Source: Toxonevra muliebris (Eukaryota > Arthropoda > Insecta > Diptera > Pallopteridae). From it: a stretch of 64,000 nt of DNA. The notes below the pieces were generated by a model. It worked only from the letters and a program-made list of their open reading frames with translations. It did not search any database and had not been told where the DNA came from. The stretch covers positions 66,728,822 to 66,792,821 of the forward strand of contig OY829329.1 of assembly GCA_963691655.1 (NCBI GenBank), read 5' to 3'. Position numbers and translations under genes: made by a program. Positions 42,201-54,184 of this stretch are shown piece after piece; position 1 is the stretch's first letter, and every line of letters begins with the position of its first letter.

Positions 42201-45200
42201 GTAAGTACAGATTGTAAAGAACAATATTTCCTTCCTGGGAACATTATAACAAAATAATGTGAAAAACAGAAACACAAAGAGAAAAATTAGCAAAAAAAAT
42301 AACAAAAAATAAAACAAATGCCGACGGAATTTTCAAAGAAAAATTGTATGAATCTTGTGTAGACATAATAAAAGAAAAACGCACAGTGTTCAAATTGTAA
42401 ATAAATTTCCTTTTGAAGGTCAAATTTTAAATTGATTTCTGTAGCGTAGAAAGCGACCGACGGAATTTCTTATCATGAAAAATTTTATAATACCTAAGGG
42501 AAATTACTCCGCAAACAATTTTAATTAGCCCTTAAATGACCCGTGGTCACTACAGTGAGCAATCACTTCAGCGGCTGTCTGAGAAAACTTGTCTTTATTG
42601 GCCGTATAGATTTATTCATCTAGAAAAACATGTTTTGCAAAATTTGGGAACTACAAACTGGAAAAAGGTTTTTCTTTTTCTTTTTTATTTTCGAATGTTT
42701 ATACAACAAATAAATTGCAATGTTAAAGAACTTGTGCCGAACGATACGGCACAGCATGAGTTCCAAAATATAATTCACACACCGAAACCCATTGCAAATT
42801 AATATTTGAAGAACTTGTAAGGTAAATATTTGCTGTTTCTCAAGCCAAAACCACTTGCATATTTCCACAGAATTTCTATTTCTATTCATTAATAGCCGGA
42901 CTGTCGCAATAAATGCTTTTAGAGACTAATAGAAAACAGTAATATATTTTATCTTTCCCTAACAAGATTATTATCTATATCGAAACAAGAAATTTGCGAA
43001 TTTTGGATGCTAGAAGTAACTTTCTCAATGCGTACTGGAACCATTGAGATTCACACCAGGTTCAAGTGTCTGTATCGCCTCAACTCATAAAACATTCAGT
43101 TGTGAGTGGTATTTGGAACAAGTTTCGTAGATTACATAAGCTTGTCGCTACTTGAAGACCAAATGCTGCTCAAACCTCCTACTTTTCTTTTTCTTCTACT
43201 CCGGGAGGGCGGGAGGTTGGATATTGAATAAAAAATTTGTCTTTCCTTTATCCTTGCCTTTTTTGATGGATATATAAAAATTTACTGAACTTCTTTCCCC
43301 AGTGGTAGAGTTAACACCCCACCACTGCCCCCCTTCCTAGTATTCAACTTGAGTCTCAAAAATTAAACTAATCTACTCAAACAGTATAGATGAAATATTA
43401 AATACGCAAGAAAAAATAAAATTCCTAACTCACCCACATTCAGTTGCTTATTGCATACGGTAAACTGATCTTTTTCTCAAACAATAAAGAATCTGAAACT
43501 TTGTATAGACACTCAGACTGATTAGTTTTACCAACCGTACTATTTTGAAGAGAACATATTCGGTTTTCTGGCTTACCTCCTACTTTTGTTTTCTTAATTT
43601 TGGTGACAGTTTCGGTATATCTGGTTTCTTATTGTCTCATTCTAAATTATTATAGATTAACCAAAAACCTCAACTGGTATTAATCTGATTGGCACTAACC
43701 CGTTAACGTGTATTCTCAAATATTTACATATAATAATTTATATTTATTTATAAAAAAAATTAAACTCCAAATTCTTTAGGTAAAAATTTAGCTGTCGACT
43801 TCTATTTTCAGAATTTTTTTTTTTTTTTTTTTTGAGAGAGAGTAACGAATGTGTATATCTTTTTGGGGCCGGCCATAGCTATGTACTTTAAAAGAAATTT
43901 GTATTTCTGCTACACTTCGTAGGATTATCTGAAACAGTCTACGCAATTAGTATAAACAAGTAAGCGCAATGGATGAACCCATGATAGTGAAATATAATAA
44001 TAATTGACTGATTGGGAGACCTCAGACGGGACAAAATTTTAAAATCTGGCTTAGTCAAAAACATGTTTATTTTATCATTTTTAGTCGGTCAGAAGTTTAT
44101 CCATTGAGAACAAATATCATAAAAACGTGTGCCAAATATAAACTTGATTGGTCAAATAGTTTTTGAGCTATTGTGTGCACCGACTTCAAACTCATGGAAA
44201 AATTGTTTTCGAGATAATCGCGTTTAAAGTTCCGGAATTGGAGCATAGGGAGACGTAAGTTTTAAACTTTAAATTCATGCTATAAAAAATGCATTTTTTC
44301 AAGCACCTACATAAGAATCTTCCCTTAAGAACATTGAATATTTTCCTAAAGAGTTTCGCTTCTCCTAATTATGTGATCTTTTTCGGTCAACAAAATATGC
44401 TAAAGCTTGAGGAAGAAACCTAACAACTCGTAAGTCAAATAAATCTCAAAAATTATTGCTAAAAATTTAAATAAATATTAACATTCAAAATATATTTCGA
44501 AAAGTGTGTGAATTAGACTGTAAGAATTCATTGGATTCCCGATAATAATCTTATTTTTATCCTGTCTAGCGTGGATAATAAGTGAAATCTGTAATAATTG
44601 ATTATGATCAAACAATAATTTCATTAAGTTTGAAATGCAAATTTACAGAATGAATTAAAAAAATTCTTGAAAAATATAATATTATTGGTGTCTCAATTCA
44701 ATTTTTACAATGTGATTTTTTAAATTATCATATTGGGAACGGAATTTTTACTAAACATAATAATATTTTTGATATCAAATGTTTACTTTCAAATCGCATT
44801 GACCAAAAAGTAAACAGCTGGACCAGCTATATTCATGGTCCTAGGGTAATGCAAAAGAAGATGGTGCTTCAATGGTTTTTGAAAAACTGTTCGATACAAT
44901 TCTAAATGATTAGAAATCCAATATAATAGTTCCTTACTAAAAAAAATATTTAAAATTTAATGTAGTGTAAAACTTCCCGAACCTTACTCTCTTTCGGTAT
45001 AAGATCACCAATACCTAATTCAAAATGTCTCATTAAATAAAGAACCAGTTTGCCTCGTAATTGTTATTCGAAGATCATAGGATCAGTATTTTTTGGTAAC
45101 TCCATTTTTTCTTTGCCACTTTAAATATTTTTCATTCTAAAACTCTAATAATAAAGTTTAGAACTGTAATGTTTGCGGCTTACCCCTCAATTTTTATTGA

Positions 45201-48200
45201 GTACCTCATGCAATTTCTAAATTACACGGCGAAACGACAATTTTCCTTAATTATTTTGCTTCTTTTGAATATCTTTTTTTCCATGTAGCGGAAAACAACT
45301 AAATAATTCATTATTGCGTATTGCTTTAATATTTTTTAATGAAAATATTATCAACTTTATATTTCAAGTATATTTATTTTAAGTAAACGTTGTATGAATC
45401 AGTTATCAACACTGCCTACTGCTTTTAAATACAACACTGCCTACTGCTTTTGAATACAACCCTGCCAACCTTAAAGCTTTATGCTTGGTTTTCACTATGT
45501 CATATTTACCGTCAAAGAGAGAAAAAGAGAGAATTTCCCATATGAAATTTGCCAACATGCAATTTGCCAGCATTGAATTTGACATAGTGAACACCAGGCA
45601 TTAGGTTTTGGCACACAGAGTCCGTTGTGTACGTGAGAGCAAAGTATACAACTGACAAATACTACAAAATATATGAAATCATATGTGGTGTGGTCGGGGA
45701 TGCTAACTCATTTTTTCTCTCTCTCCGTTTACCCACGAGAAACTCCCCGATTTTCGATCGAACTCCCCGCATTGGTATAATTTCATATTAGAACAGCGCT
45801 ACACACATTTTCCATATAAACATTTTACAAAAACGAAATTGACCTCAGTGAGTATTATTTTTAGGCGACCTGAATTTTTTCGGTCCAAAACTTAACCAAT
45901 TTTTATGGGACTGGTAGATTAATAGAAACGTACTTTCTGACTCCGGAATTCTTAACTTATAAGCTTCAGCCCACTTTTGAACATCAAAGTTCTCCAAGGA
46001 GAAGACCTGAGATTTCTTTCGACTCAAATAAAAAATGACAAAAACTTCGTTTTGAGAAAAATGTTGGTTCAAAGTTTTGACTATCGGTTTTTAACATAAA
46101 AAAATATACTTCATCTTCTTTATGATGGCTGATCGTAATTTGTAAGTTTACAGATTAGTCAGCAATGATTAAGAGTTATTAATCAGGAGGTGCTGAACGA
46201 AGGCATAGCTAAGCCTTTCTGAATGGCCCAAAGGGAATTCGCAAAGCTGCGCGACTGTTTTAGCCTGACTGACACTCGGCGCTATAATCGTGTATACCTA
46301 CGAAAGCACTCTGCGGTCTCTGAAATTTTTACAAAATATTTTCGAAATATAATACTTTCAAATAGCACACTTTTTTAAAAATCGATTTTTCCAAACCAGT
46401 AAACCAAGCCTGCTTAAGAAAAATTGAAGATTTTAAGACCCAAAATAGGAAAAATTTCATAAGTTAAACGTTTTATATTATATAGAATTTGACAAAAAAT
46501 ATTCTGCAGACTTTAATTACTAAAAGCTGAACGACTTCAAATTTCCCGCAAAAAAAACAGCTCATTCCCCGATTCCCCGCATCAAGTAAAATTCCCTGCA
46601 AATCGGAGAATTCCCCGCAAGTTGAAGTAACGCAAGAAGTTGGGCAACTCTCAACTTTGTCGTACGTTGAGAGAGAGAGTTGAGAGTGTTGCAGCTATCA
46701 GCTGATTAATTTGTGTATGATGTACATGACAGAAGAATTAAGACAAGTAAGAGGAACTTTGACAATTGTGAAAACATTTGTGTTGATACTATTCTTTTTT
46801 TTGCAACAGCGTTGTATTTTCATGGTTCAATTTTTAATTGAGAATTTATAAGAAAATAGTATTGCATGCACATTAGTTGCTGCTTTTTATATTATTTATT
46901 AACTCTTATCATGTTCAAGGTATTTGCAAATAAAAAAAAACAAATTTAACCGTCTAGTAGACAGGAACGTCTCCAAACGGGTAACCGCTTGATTCAATTT
47001 AAAATAAGTTTAAAATTTTTTTATGTGTATTCATGCCACTCGGTCGATAAATGAATACCGGAGCTACCCATTGCGTACCTTCAGAACTCTGTGCGCTGTT
47101 TCGTTTTGATTTTATCGGCAGTTGAAAGTCAGATTTAGAGTAATTAACGAAAAAAAAAAAATATTTTGGGTAATATTAAAATTATTTGCGAAAATTTTAA
47201 ATATTAATAAAACATATTTATAGTTGTTTGTTGGAATTGAAAAAGCATTAGGAAGTAAGGAATTGATTATATTCTACATTTACTTCTATCATGTATGATT
47301 GTATATCCGTTGGCGAAGTATGCATTGCGTCGCCTCTCTCCTTCGGTTACTTCGTGTCAGTTCGTCGCCTGCGTATTGATTTGGCGTATAGGCATACGAG
47401 TACTTATACACATACGCCAAATTAATTCTCAAGCGACGAGTTATATACTTCGCTCTCACGTACACAACAGATTCTATGTGCCAGAGCCTTTAAGCGTAGC
47501 CAACACACTTCACTTTCATTTTGTACATTGTAAAACAATAGTGTACTTGTTGTCATTAATAAATAATCTCAAGAAATCACTAATAATCTGTGGAAGTTTC
47601 ATTGGATTAGTTTTCAAAAACATTGGGGCAACTTTAGATATTTTTTTTTTTTTTTTGAAATCTAAAACTATTGATTTGTATATGATTATACTTAACTCTG
47701 TTATTTAGTCAGATAAAATAATTAATTTCAAAATCTAATCAAAATAATTTATAATATTTAAATCAATACGAAAAATTATACAAGGTTTTCTTATCTGAGC
47801 GGAGACTTTGATTTGAAACGTAAAAATTAAAAACTGCAGCAAAATTCACTGAAAAGCAGCAATTAAGTAGAGTTCAAAAGTAGAAGCTAATTACAGCAGA
47901 TTTAATTCGTAAAACAAATTCACATACATAAGAAGTGCATCATTGTTGTATGTGTGTATGCATGTATGTATGCATGTGTATTTAGCCAATTAAACTATTG
48001 TATTACCATAATTCCGAAAAAAAACACAGGCTAATTACGAAACATTCATATGTCATTGAACTACGACTACACACGGCAATTAAGCTACCGAATTATTGCA
48101 CATTTTGAACTCATAAATTAAATCAAAGTTTAATTTTTTTTTTACTATATACTTGGAGTTTAAGGTATACAAAGTAATAAAGTTCACAGTCGCACAGTTC

Positions 48201-48995
48201 GCATTTAAAAAAGCAATTAAATCAAATTTGTGCAGTTTTATTTTTAACTTTTTTGTTTTTGTGTTTAACATAAAAATTCATTTTTATGAGAATGTATATT
48301 TTCACGAAACACAAAAACAACAAATCTAAAAAACAACAAAAAAAAAATTTCAGAGTCAAGTGCAACCAAATTTGCGATTGATTCAAATTATGGAATGGAG
48401 CGCTAAAACGGTGTGTAGGGGTGTTAAACTGGCATAGGTCTGACGCTTGTCTGCGATCAGTGGAGCGCGTCAATCCGGCAGCGGTAGTGCTTGAAAATGC
48501 TTTAGAGTGTGAAATGATCATTGTGTATGTTAAAATAAACGAATCTACGCTGAAAACATACTATACAAAGTTTGCCAGCAATTTACAAAAAAAAAAAAAA
48601 ATTAGTTTTTAATGTCAAAATTATAAAAAGTTGCAATTCGTGGATTTACACATTTGAATGATTTTTACGCAAACAAAATAATAATAATAACAAATTTGCA
48701 ATTTCTTAATTTCATATTTGAGCTCAATGAATTGAAACCGAACGATTTTTAATTGCTTTTGTATTAATGATTCATTGTTTTTATCATTTATTTCGATATT
48801 TTATTCTGTAATCTTTTACATTGGATCCATAGCGAATTAGTTCAAAATATGTTAAATACAACAACAAAATTGTATTATTATAATAACATTAAACAAATGT
48901 GAAATATTTTATGATTTATGATTTTTAGTGTGTAAGAAAATTAAATCATTTTTTTTTTATTCATTAAAAAGTAAGTAGATATATTTCACATTTTT
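42201..48995. other. Probable first intron, left part; no exon seen
   Basis: AT-rich DNA with no second exon recognised. A 25-bp tandem duplication (caacactgcctactgctttt plus five bases) lies at 45407-45456. 'cgagataatcgcgttt' and 'tttttgagctattgtg' near 44150-44230 look like worn transposon sequence. CCCCG-containing words cluster at 45740-45770 and 46560-46620. A palindromic GC-richer stretch sits at 47310-47470 (gttggcgaagtatgc ... gcatacgag...cgccaaat). Confidence 0.45.
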
Positions 48996-49001
48996 GCTTT
49001 A

Positions 49002-49100
49002 TCTTCTATATATATAAAATAGAGCTCTGTTAAATGTTTAGTCCTAATAGGTTTCTATATTTCGCAACGGATTGTCATGAAATTTAGTATGTAAGTGCTT
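49002..49100 (+). repeat. Helitron-like head fragment
   Basis: TCTTCTATATATATAAAAT directly after A, followed by 'gcaacggattgtcatgaaattt'. It parallels the head of the repeat at 631 (TCTTTATATATAAAAT ... gaacgactggaccgattgaa). The 3' part is not recognised. Confidence 0.35.
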
Positions 49101-49544
49101 TGGACATTTGTCGTGTTAAGTCGATATTTATTTTAAGTTATTTCAAATAGTTTCTTTAATATAGACCATTATTTGGACCAAAGTCAGCTTTTTTATAAAA
49201 TTTAGCTACTTAATGCAAAATGCTGCTTAAACTATAAGAGGTACATAAAAATTGTGTACAGAAAGATTATAGATCTTATCGTTTGCTAAAATAAAGTCAG
49301 TGGTGGCATATATCTAAAGTTAATAGTTTACCTGCAAAGTGCATTTTTATATTAAAAATTTGTTCCCCTTACATTTGTATTGTAAATATTTATGTTTTTC
49401 CTAGAATCAAAGCCAAAGATTTTTTTTACTTCGCTCGCTATGATTTCCACCACACAAACACAAAGCAGAAAAGAATGCGTATGAGCTTTGCGTTTGAAAT
49501 TGTTTTTCATTTGCATGAATGTAACTACATATTACTAATTTCAT

Positions 49545-49670
49545 AGTGGTGTGTGGATAAGTTGGTTAGAAGGGAAGGTAAGGTAGTGGATGTAGGAAAG
49601 AGTTGTTGAATAGTGAGTTCGAGTCCCACTTGAAGCGGGACCAAATAATTTTTTTTTTTTTTCAATATAT
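49545..49670 (+). repeat. tRNA-derived SINE-like unit 1 with Pol III promoter boxes
   Basis: Box A TGGATAAGTTGG at 49554-49565 (11 of 12) and Box B AGTTCGAGTCC at 49616-49626 (10 of 11), about 50 bp apart. A long T run starts at 49649, which could terminate Pol III. The sequence between the boxes is longer than in a plain tRNA and no good acceptor stem forms, so a SINE is likelier than a tRNA gene. Confidence 0.5.
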
Positions 49671-49804
49671 TTTTTTTTTTTATCGGTGTGGAGGAAAAAA
49701 ACTAAATCTACAACAAAAAACAAATACCGACAAAGGTGAATATAAAACATGCAAACACACAAAAGACATTATTATATATATTACTAATGTGATCACACTA
49801 CTTT

Positions 49805-49932
49805 GTAAAGGTTTGTGGCTTAGTGAGTTAAGAAGGAGAGTAAAGTTGTGATTGCGCAAAGAAATTGTGAGTTTTTTTGGTGTCATGAGTTCGACTACAG
49901 GAGAACCCACCAAGTGATTCTTTTTGTATACA
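49805..49932 (+). repeat. tRNA-derived SINE-like unit 2
   Basis: Box A TGGCTTAGTGAG at 49816-49827 (11 of 12) and a degraded Box B AGTTCGACTAC at 49888-49898, then TTTTT at 49921-49925. It shares layout and preceding 'atattactaat' words with unit 1, about 260 bp away, so it may be a diverged tandem copy. The maT transposon inserted just after it. Confidence 0.4.
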
Positions 49933-49936
49933 AATA

Positions 49937-51224
49937 CAGGGTGACAATCGTAAAGTGACGCACACATTTCAGCAGTTATTTTCAAAAGGACGTACTTCCA
50001 TTAAGTACAATTAAGTGTTAACATTGCTGAATATATAAGCATTCATTTGAACCCCACCTCATTCAATATAACCTCCTTTAGCCTGCACACATGCCTTCAA
50101 TCGATCCGGAAATCGTAGGACTGTTCGCCGCAGGACTTCCTAATCAATTTCAGTCCAGGCTTTCTCTAATGAATTTGTCAGCGACTCCAGACTGTGGTGT
50201 TGAGATGCACAAGCCTTACTCTCTAAAATACTCCAAATAGAGTAGTCCATTGGATTCAAGTCTGGGGAGTATGGTGGCCATTCTTGAGATGTTATGAATC
50301 CAGAAAAATTGTCTTTTATCCATGTTTGCGTTAATTTTGCCATGTGGGAAGGTGCAGAATCTTGCTGAAAAGTCCAGTTTTCATTTCCAAATGTATCTTG
50401 GGCCTAGGGAAGAACATATTCCTTTAAAATGCTCCGATAAACAACCTGGTCAATTTTAACACCCTCTTCAACGAATATTAGAGGGGTTCTGGCATTAGCG
50501 GAAACTCCAGCCCATACCATAACGGAAGCTGGCTTTTGAACTCGGCCAACAGTCCTATTTTGTTGCGATGATGATGTTAGCCACATTCGGTCATTTTGCG
50601 CATTGAAATGTTGTTCAACCGTGAAAATTTTTTCATCTGTAAACAAGATATTTTCAAAATTTTTTAACACGGAGGAGCGTAGCAACGCCTTGCATCTTTG
50701 CAGTCGCAAATCTTTCTTTTTTTGTGTCAGATCTTGAGCTTTTCGCAGCTTGTACGGCTTAAGATTAAGCTTTGATTTTGCAATGATTCGCACTGTTTCA
50801 CGGTTTACTCCCACTTCCTTATCGATTTTTCTCATTGAGCGCCTTGGATTTCGCTTGATTCGTTTACGAATTTTTTCTGTTAAACCAGTAGTGGCAACTG
50901 TTGAAAATTTTCCCCGGTCTCTATCTCCAAAACCCCCAGTTTCATTATATCGAATAATAGCTCGGTCTACCGTACGACTTGACAAATTTAAAGCCTTTGC
51001 AATTTGACGGCTACTATAATTTGCCAAATGAAATTTCATAATTTCACGACGAATATTTTCCTTGTCCATTTTTATGGAAATTTCAAAATGTAATAACAAA
51101 AATTCAAATGAAATTAAAAGCAAAGCCAATGATGAATGAATTTGCTTTTTAAATTAAAGTAACGGTAAATGGCAAAGCTTGCTGCAGAGTATTAAACTTG
51201 CGTCACTTTACAATTGCCACCCTG
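49937..51224 (-). mobile_element. maT-type (DD37D) transposon, near-complete
   Basis: Inverted ends start CAGGGTGACAATCGTAAAGT at 49937 and CAGGGTGGCAATTGTAAAGT (reverse strand) at 51224, and continue GACGCA. TA flanks both sides (49935-49936, 51225-51226). The 1288-bp length and single transposase frame fit a full-length Tc1/mariner-superfamily element with point damage only. Confidence 0.85.
50059..51069 (-). pseudogene. maT transposase broken by two in-frame TAG stops
   Basis: From the ATG at 51069 (MDKENIRREIMKFHLANYSS) the frame runs 336 codons to a TGA at 50059-50061. It is interrupted only by TAG at 50406-50404 (after EYVLP) and TAG at 50142-50140 (after TEID). The N-terminus has two helix-turn-helix regions (RQIAKALNLSSRTVDRAI; RKIDKEVGVNRETVRII). 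Catalytic motifs are FTDEKIF, FQQDSAPSH and YSPDLNPMDY, with 37 residues between the second and third Asp: DD37D, the maT signature. The sequence resumes in frame after each stop (AQDTFGNENW; EVLRRTVLRF) and ends KGGYIE. No frameshift is seen, so inactivation is recent. Starting at the upstream Met (51129) would add 20 residues that look like translated UTR. Confidence 0.85.
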
Positions 51225-51389
51225 TAATTAATTTTTTTTGTATACTATTATATAAAACTGTAACTTGTTTTCATGGACATATGCCCATTAATAACTCAGA
51301 TAATTTTTGGGTATATCTCCACAACCAGAGATTTAGTACAAGGATGTTAATTGGCAATGTAATGCCACAGGAAAAAGGTCTGTGAAATT

Positions 51390-51850
51390 GAAAAAAAGCT
51401 ATGGAATATCTCAGTATTCATTTGTGGCACGTCTAGTGTTATTTGTCAATGGCATTCTATGAAAAAATATGGATAGGCGTGTCCCTTTCCGTTCAACTCT
51501 AATGCTTTTATATATATTTCTTAGAAACTATTTTTAGTTCAGTACTAAGATTTGGAATGATAATATGATTTGTCAATGGAATTTGGTGGGTAAAGTATGG
51601 GTAGACTTGAGTTAGTGACTGTTTCACCTCGGTTTTATAAGGTATATTTACTAAATTATTTGTGGTTAGAGAGCTTTGATTGCCAATGGAAAATGCTAGA
51701 AAAAAAATTAATGGAATAAATAAAATATGCGTGACACCTCCCATGCGAAGAAAATGTTTAAAACTGTATACCTGAGAAACCATTACAAAGAACACACCGG
51801 CAGTTTGTGTGTGAAGGCCGAGGGTAAGTAGTAATTGTTGGGCAGAATGT
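51390..51850 (+). repeat. Helitron-like dispersed repeat, copy 2 (body)
   Basis: Units such as 'gcgtgacacctcccatgcg' (51728), 'ggcgtgtccc', 'tttcttagaaactatttttagttcagtacta' in part, and 'tacctgagaaaccatt' parallel 'gcgtggcacctcccatac' and 'atatcaagaaccatttatag' at 0.78-1.0 kb. Two or three degraded units are visible. No coding. Confidence 0.45.
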
Positions 51851-52002
51851 GGAAGTGTTTTGGCATACAAATGAAATGCTTCAAAAGGTTCATATGTATC
51901 TCTGCCTTACTTTGCTAAGGCCCTAACATCAGTTTTTCAGTATAGAGTTTTCGAGTTTCGATTATGATAAAAAGTGTGCCCTGTATCGAAAATTTTAGAA
52001 AC

Positions 52003-52790
52003 CTATAGAAAGCCATTGTTATCCAATGATTGTTTGGCATCTCCTGGTGCAAACATTGGTTCGGCATACTCCTTAGTAAATCTTCTACACATACGCTTCA
52101 AAGTTGAAATAAGTTGGTTTTTTGTTGAAATTTGTTTTCCTCGGAGTTTTTGCTTTATTAAAAACCATATACTTTCTATAGGGTTCACATCAGATCTCTG
52201 GGAAGGCCAATCAAGTTTTTGCACTCCATTTTCTTGCTTCCAGATCGTACAGAGATGACTGCGTTGCTTTGAATCATTGTCTTTTTGGAATATTCAGTCA
52301 TTATTTCCGGGTACATATAACAAATTTCAAATTTCCGATTTCAGTTTAACCTTGAATTTAGCATTAAGATTTTGGGCAAAGACTATAATTTTTCCGAAAT
52401 CATGCTCTCAAAAATCACCCATACACACGGAAGCAAACGTTTACCATTTTTATTCCAAGCTCTCTTAAAGCTATTAAACCATACAAATGAAGACTCATCA
52501 GTAACGATTACGTAGCGCTAATCTCGATTCAAATTTTCAGGTGCCCATGTCAAACGTTTTGGAATATGCTTTTCATTCAATAATAGCTTTGGGTTAGTGC
52601 TTTTATTAGAGATGCCTGATTCCAAAAGCCTTTGCCCGATTGTAAATCTTGATATATTGATATCGTTTTTGGATAGTTCTTGCAAAGTTTTTCCAAAAGA
52701 AAGTGTTGTTTTTCTTTCATAAAAGCAGCATATCGCCTTATCAGCTCTAGTCGATGTGGCTCTCTTCTTGCCCCTGTTTACGTTGTCGTT
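52003..52790 (-). pseudogene. Tc1-like transposase relic (DD34E)
   Basis: Minus-strand frames give IVTDESSFVWFNSFKRAWNK near 52500-52440 (first catalytic Asp), QKDNDSKQRSHLCTIWKQEN near 52290-52240 (second) and DWPSQRSDVNPIESIWFLIK near 52215-52155 (third, Glu). The second Asp to Glu spacing is 34 residues, as in Tc1. The C-terminus RMCRRFTKEYAEPMFAPG follows. Stops and shifts separate the pieces, while the last 73 codons are open. The N-terminal DNA-binding part lies beyond the mariner insertion and is reduced to a short stretch near 53978-54060. Confidence 0.7.
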
Positions 52791-52813
52791 AACTGAACTG
52801 TAGATTTATTGTA

Positions 52814-53975
52814 TTGGGAGTATGAATGTATAAACTTGTATTGTTTTCGTAATTTGGACATTTATTGTGAAAAAGTGATTATAAATTTATTCTTTGTATT
52901 GTCCATCGTTAGCCACAACCTTTTCCAATCTTTCTGGTAGCATACGGATTCCGCGTCGAAAGAACTCCTCATCTTTTGAGGCTATCCACGAATCGACCCA
53001 TTTTTTGAGTTCTTCGAAAGAACGGAAGTGCTGTTCAGCCAGGGCATGTGTCATCGATCGGAACAAGTGGTAATCAGAAGGAACAATGTCTGGAGAATAC
53101 GGCGGGTGGGGTAGCACTGCTCGTCTCAAACGCATCAATTGTAGTCGGTAGCGGTCGCCAGTGATCGTTTCATTCGGTTTCAACAGCTCATAATACACGA
53201 CACCTTTCATATCCCACCAAATACACAGCATGAGCTTGGATCCATGGATGTTCGGCTTTGCCGTTGATGTTGATGCATGTCCGGGCGATCCCCATGATTT
53301 TTTACGCTTTGGGTTATCGGAACGTATTCACTTTTCACCGCCAGTCACAATACGATGCAGAAAACCCTTTCTTTTCTGTCGTTCAATCAGCAGTTCACAT
53401 GTGAAAAATCGTCCTTCGACGTCTCTCGGCTTCAATTCGTACGGCACCCAATTTCCATGCTTTTGAATCATTCCCAATGCTTTTAATCGTTTAGAAATGG
53501 TTGATTGATCAACTCCTAAAGATTCTGCAAGTTCTTGTTGCGTTTGACTTGAATCTTCTTCGAGTGATGCCTTCAATTCTTCATCTTCGAACTTTTTCGG
53601 GCCGCCGAACGTTCCCGGTCTTCAACATCAAAATCACCACTTTTGAAACGGGCATACCACACCTGACACATTCTAACGTCTATAGCACAGTCAGGATAAG
53701 CTTCAGTGAGTAAACGATGTGCTTCAGTTGCGTTTTTCTTTCAATGGAAGAAGCAAATTAAAACTTCCCACAAATGTTGTTTTGTTGGCACGAATTTCGA
53801 CATTTTCAGCTATAGTAAAACACTTTTGTTAAAATATGAAAACTATTTGACAGATCAATTCTTATAGTATTTTTGGCGTTCTTCGAGATAGAATAGCTGT
53901 CAATGTCAAAAAAATGGCGCGTATGATAGATATGAAGTTAGTCACAATTACGAGTTTATACATTCATACTCCCAA
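52814..53975 (-). mobile_element. mariner element nested in the Tc1 element
   Basis: TTGGGAGTATGAATGTATAA at 52814 is repeated in reverse at the other end (53975), with only small differences further in. TA flanks both ends (52812-52813, 53976-53977). At 1162 bp it lacks roughly 130 bp of a full mariner. Joining the DNA on either side restores continuous Tc1-like sequence, so it inserted later. Confidence 0.85.
52887..53804 (-). pseudogene. mariner transposase, disrupted
   Basis: It starts at ATG 53804 (MSKFVPTKQHLWEVLICFFH then a stop). The N-terminal HTH region includes CQVWYARFKSGDFDVEDRER, then a frameshift. The next open segment (53576-53328) has SQTQQELAESLGVDQSTISK and the mariner linker HGNWVPYELKPRD, and ends IVTGGEK at a TGA where TGDEKW is expected. 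Both the first catalytic Asp and the Trp are therefore changed. After the stop it continues IRSDNPKRKKSWG..., LKPNETITGDRYRLQL, then jumps from LRRA to VLPHPPYSPDIVPSDYHLFR, deleting about 40 residues with the HDNARPH motif. It ends VANDGQYKE at 52887. The third catalytic Asp remains. Non-functional. Confidence 0.8.
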
Positions 53976-54076
53976 TATTTCGCTGCAACTTTAACACTGA
54001 CTTTTGAATCTTTATCTTTAGGGTGTTTAACCAAAAAGAAAACTTTGAATCTCTTCTTCAAATTTGGCACTCACTG

Positions 54077-54184
54077 TAAATTGATGTTATTAAATCAAGA
54101 ATTCAAAATTGATTGAGGAAATTATAACAACGCGAAATTGAGAAAAATCTAAATATAAAAATTAACCGTTCTCTATATATATGC
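54077..54184. other. Short spacer between transposon relics
   Basis: AT-rich; no feature seen. Confidence 0.5.

Larger units (their letters stand above)
51940..54076 (-). mobile_element. Tc1-like (DD34E) element, interrupted by a mariner
   Basis: The right end (54076) on the minus strand reads CAGTGAGTGCCAAATTTGAA, a Tc1-type terminus, next to TA at 54077-54078. The left boundary near 51940 is uncertain because its inverted end is decayed. Excluding the nested mariner (52814-53975) the element is roughly 1 kb, shorter than a full Tc1 element of about 1.6 kb, so parts are lost. Confidence 0.65.

Noticed and set aside
48222..48521. 99-codon minus-strand ORF over a less AT-rich patch
   Set aside because: No recognisable motif. 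The second half is an A/T translation, and an opposite-strand frame is equally open.
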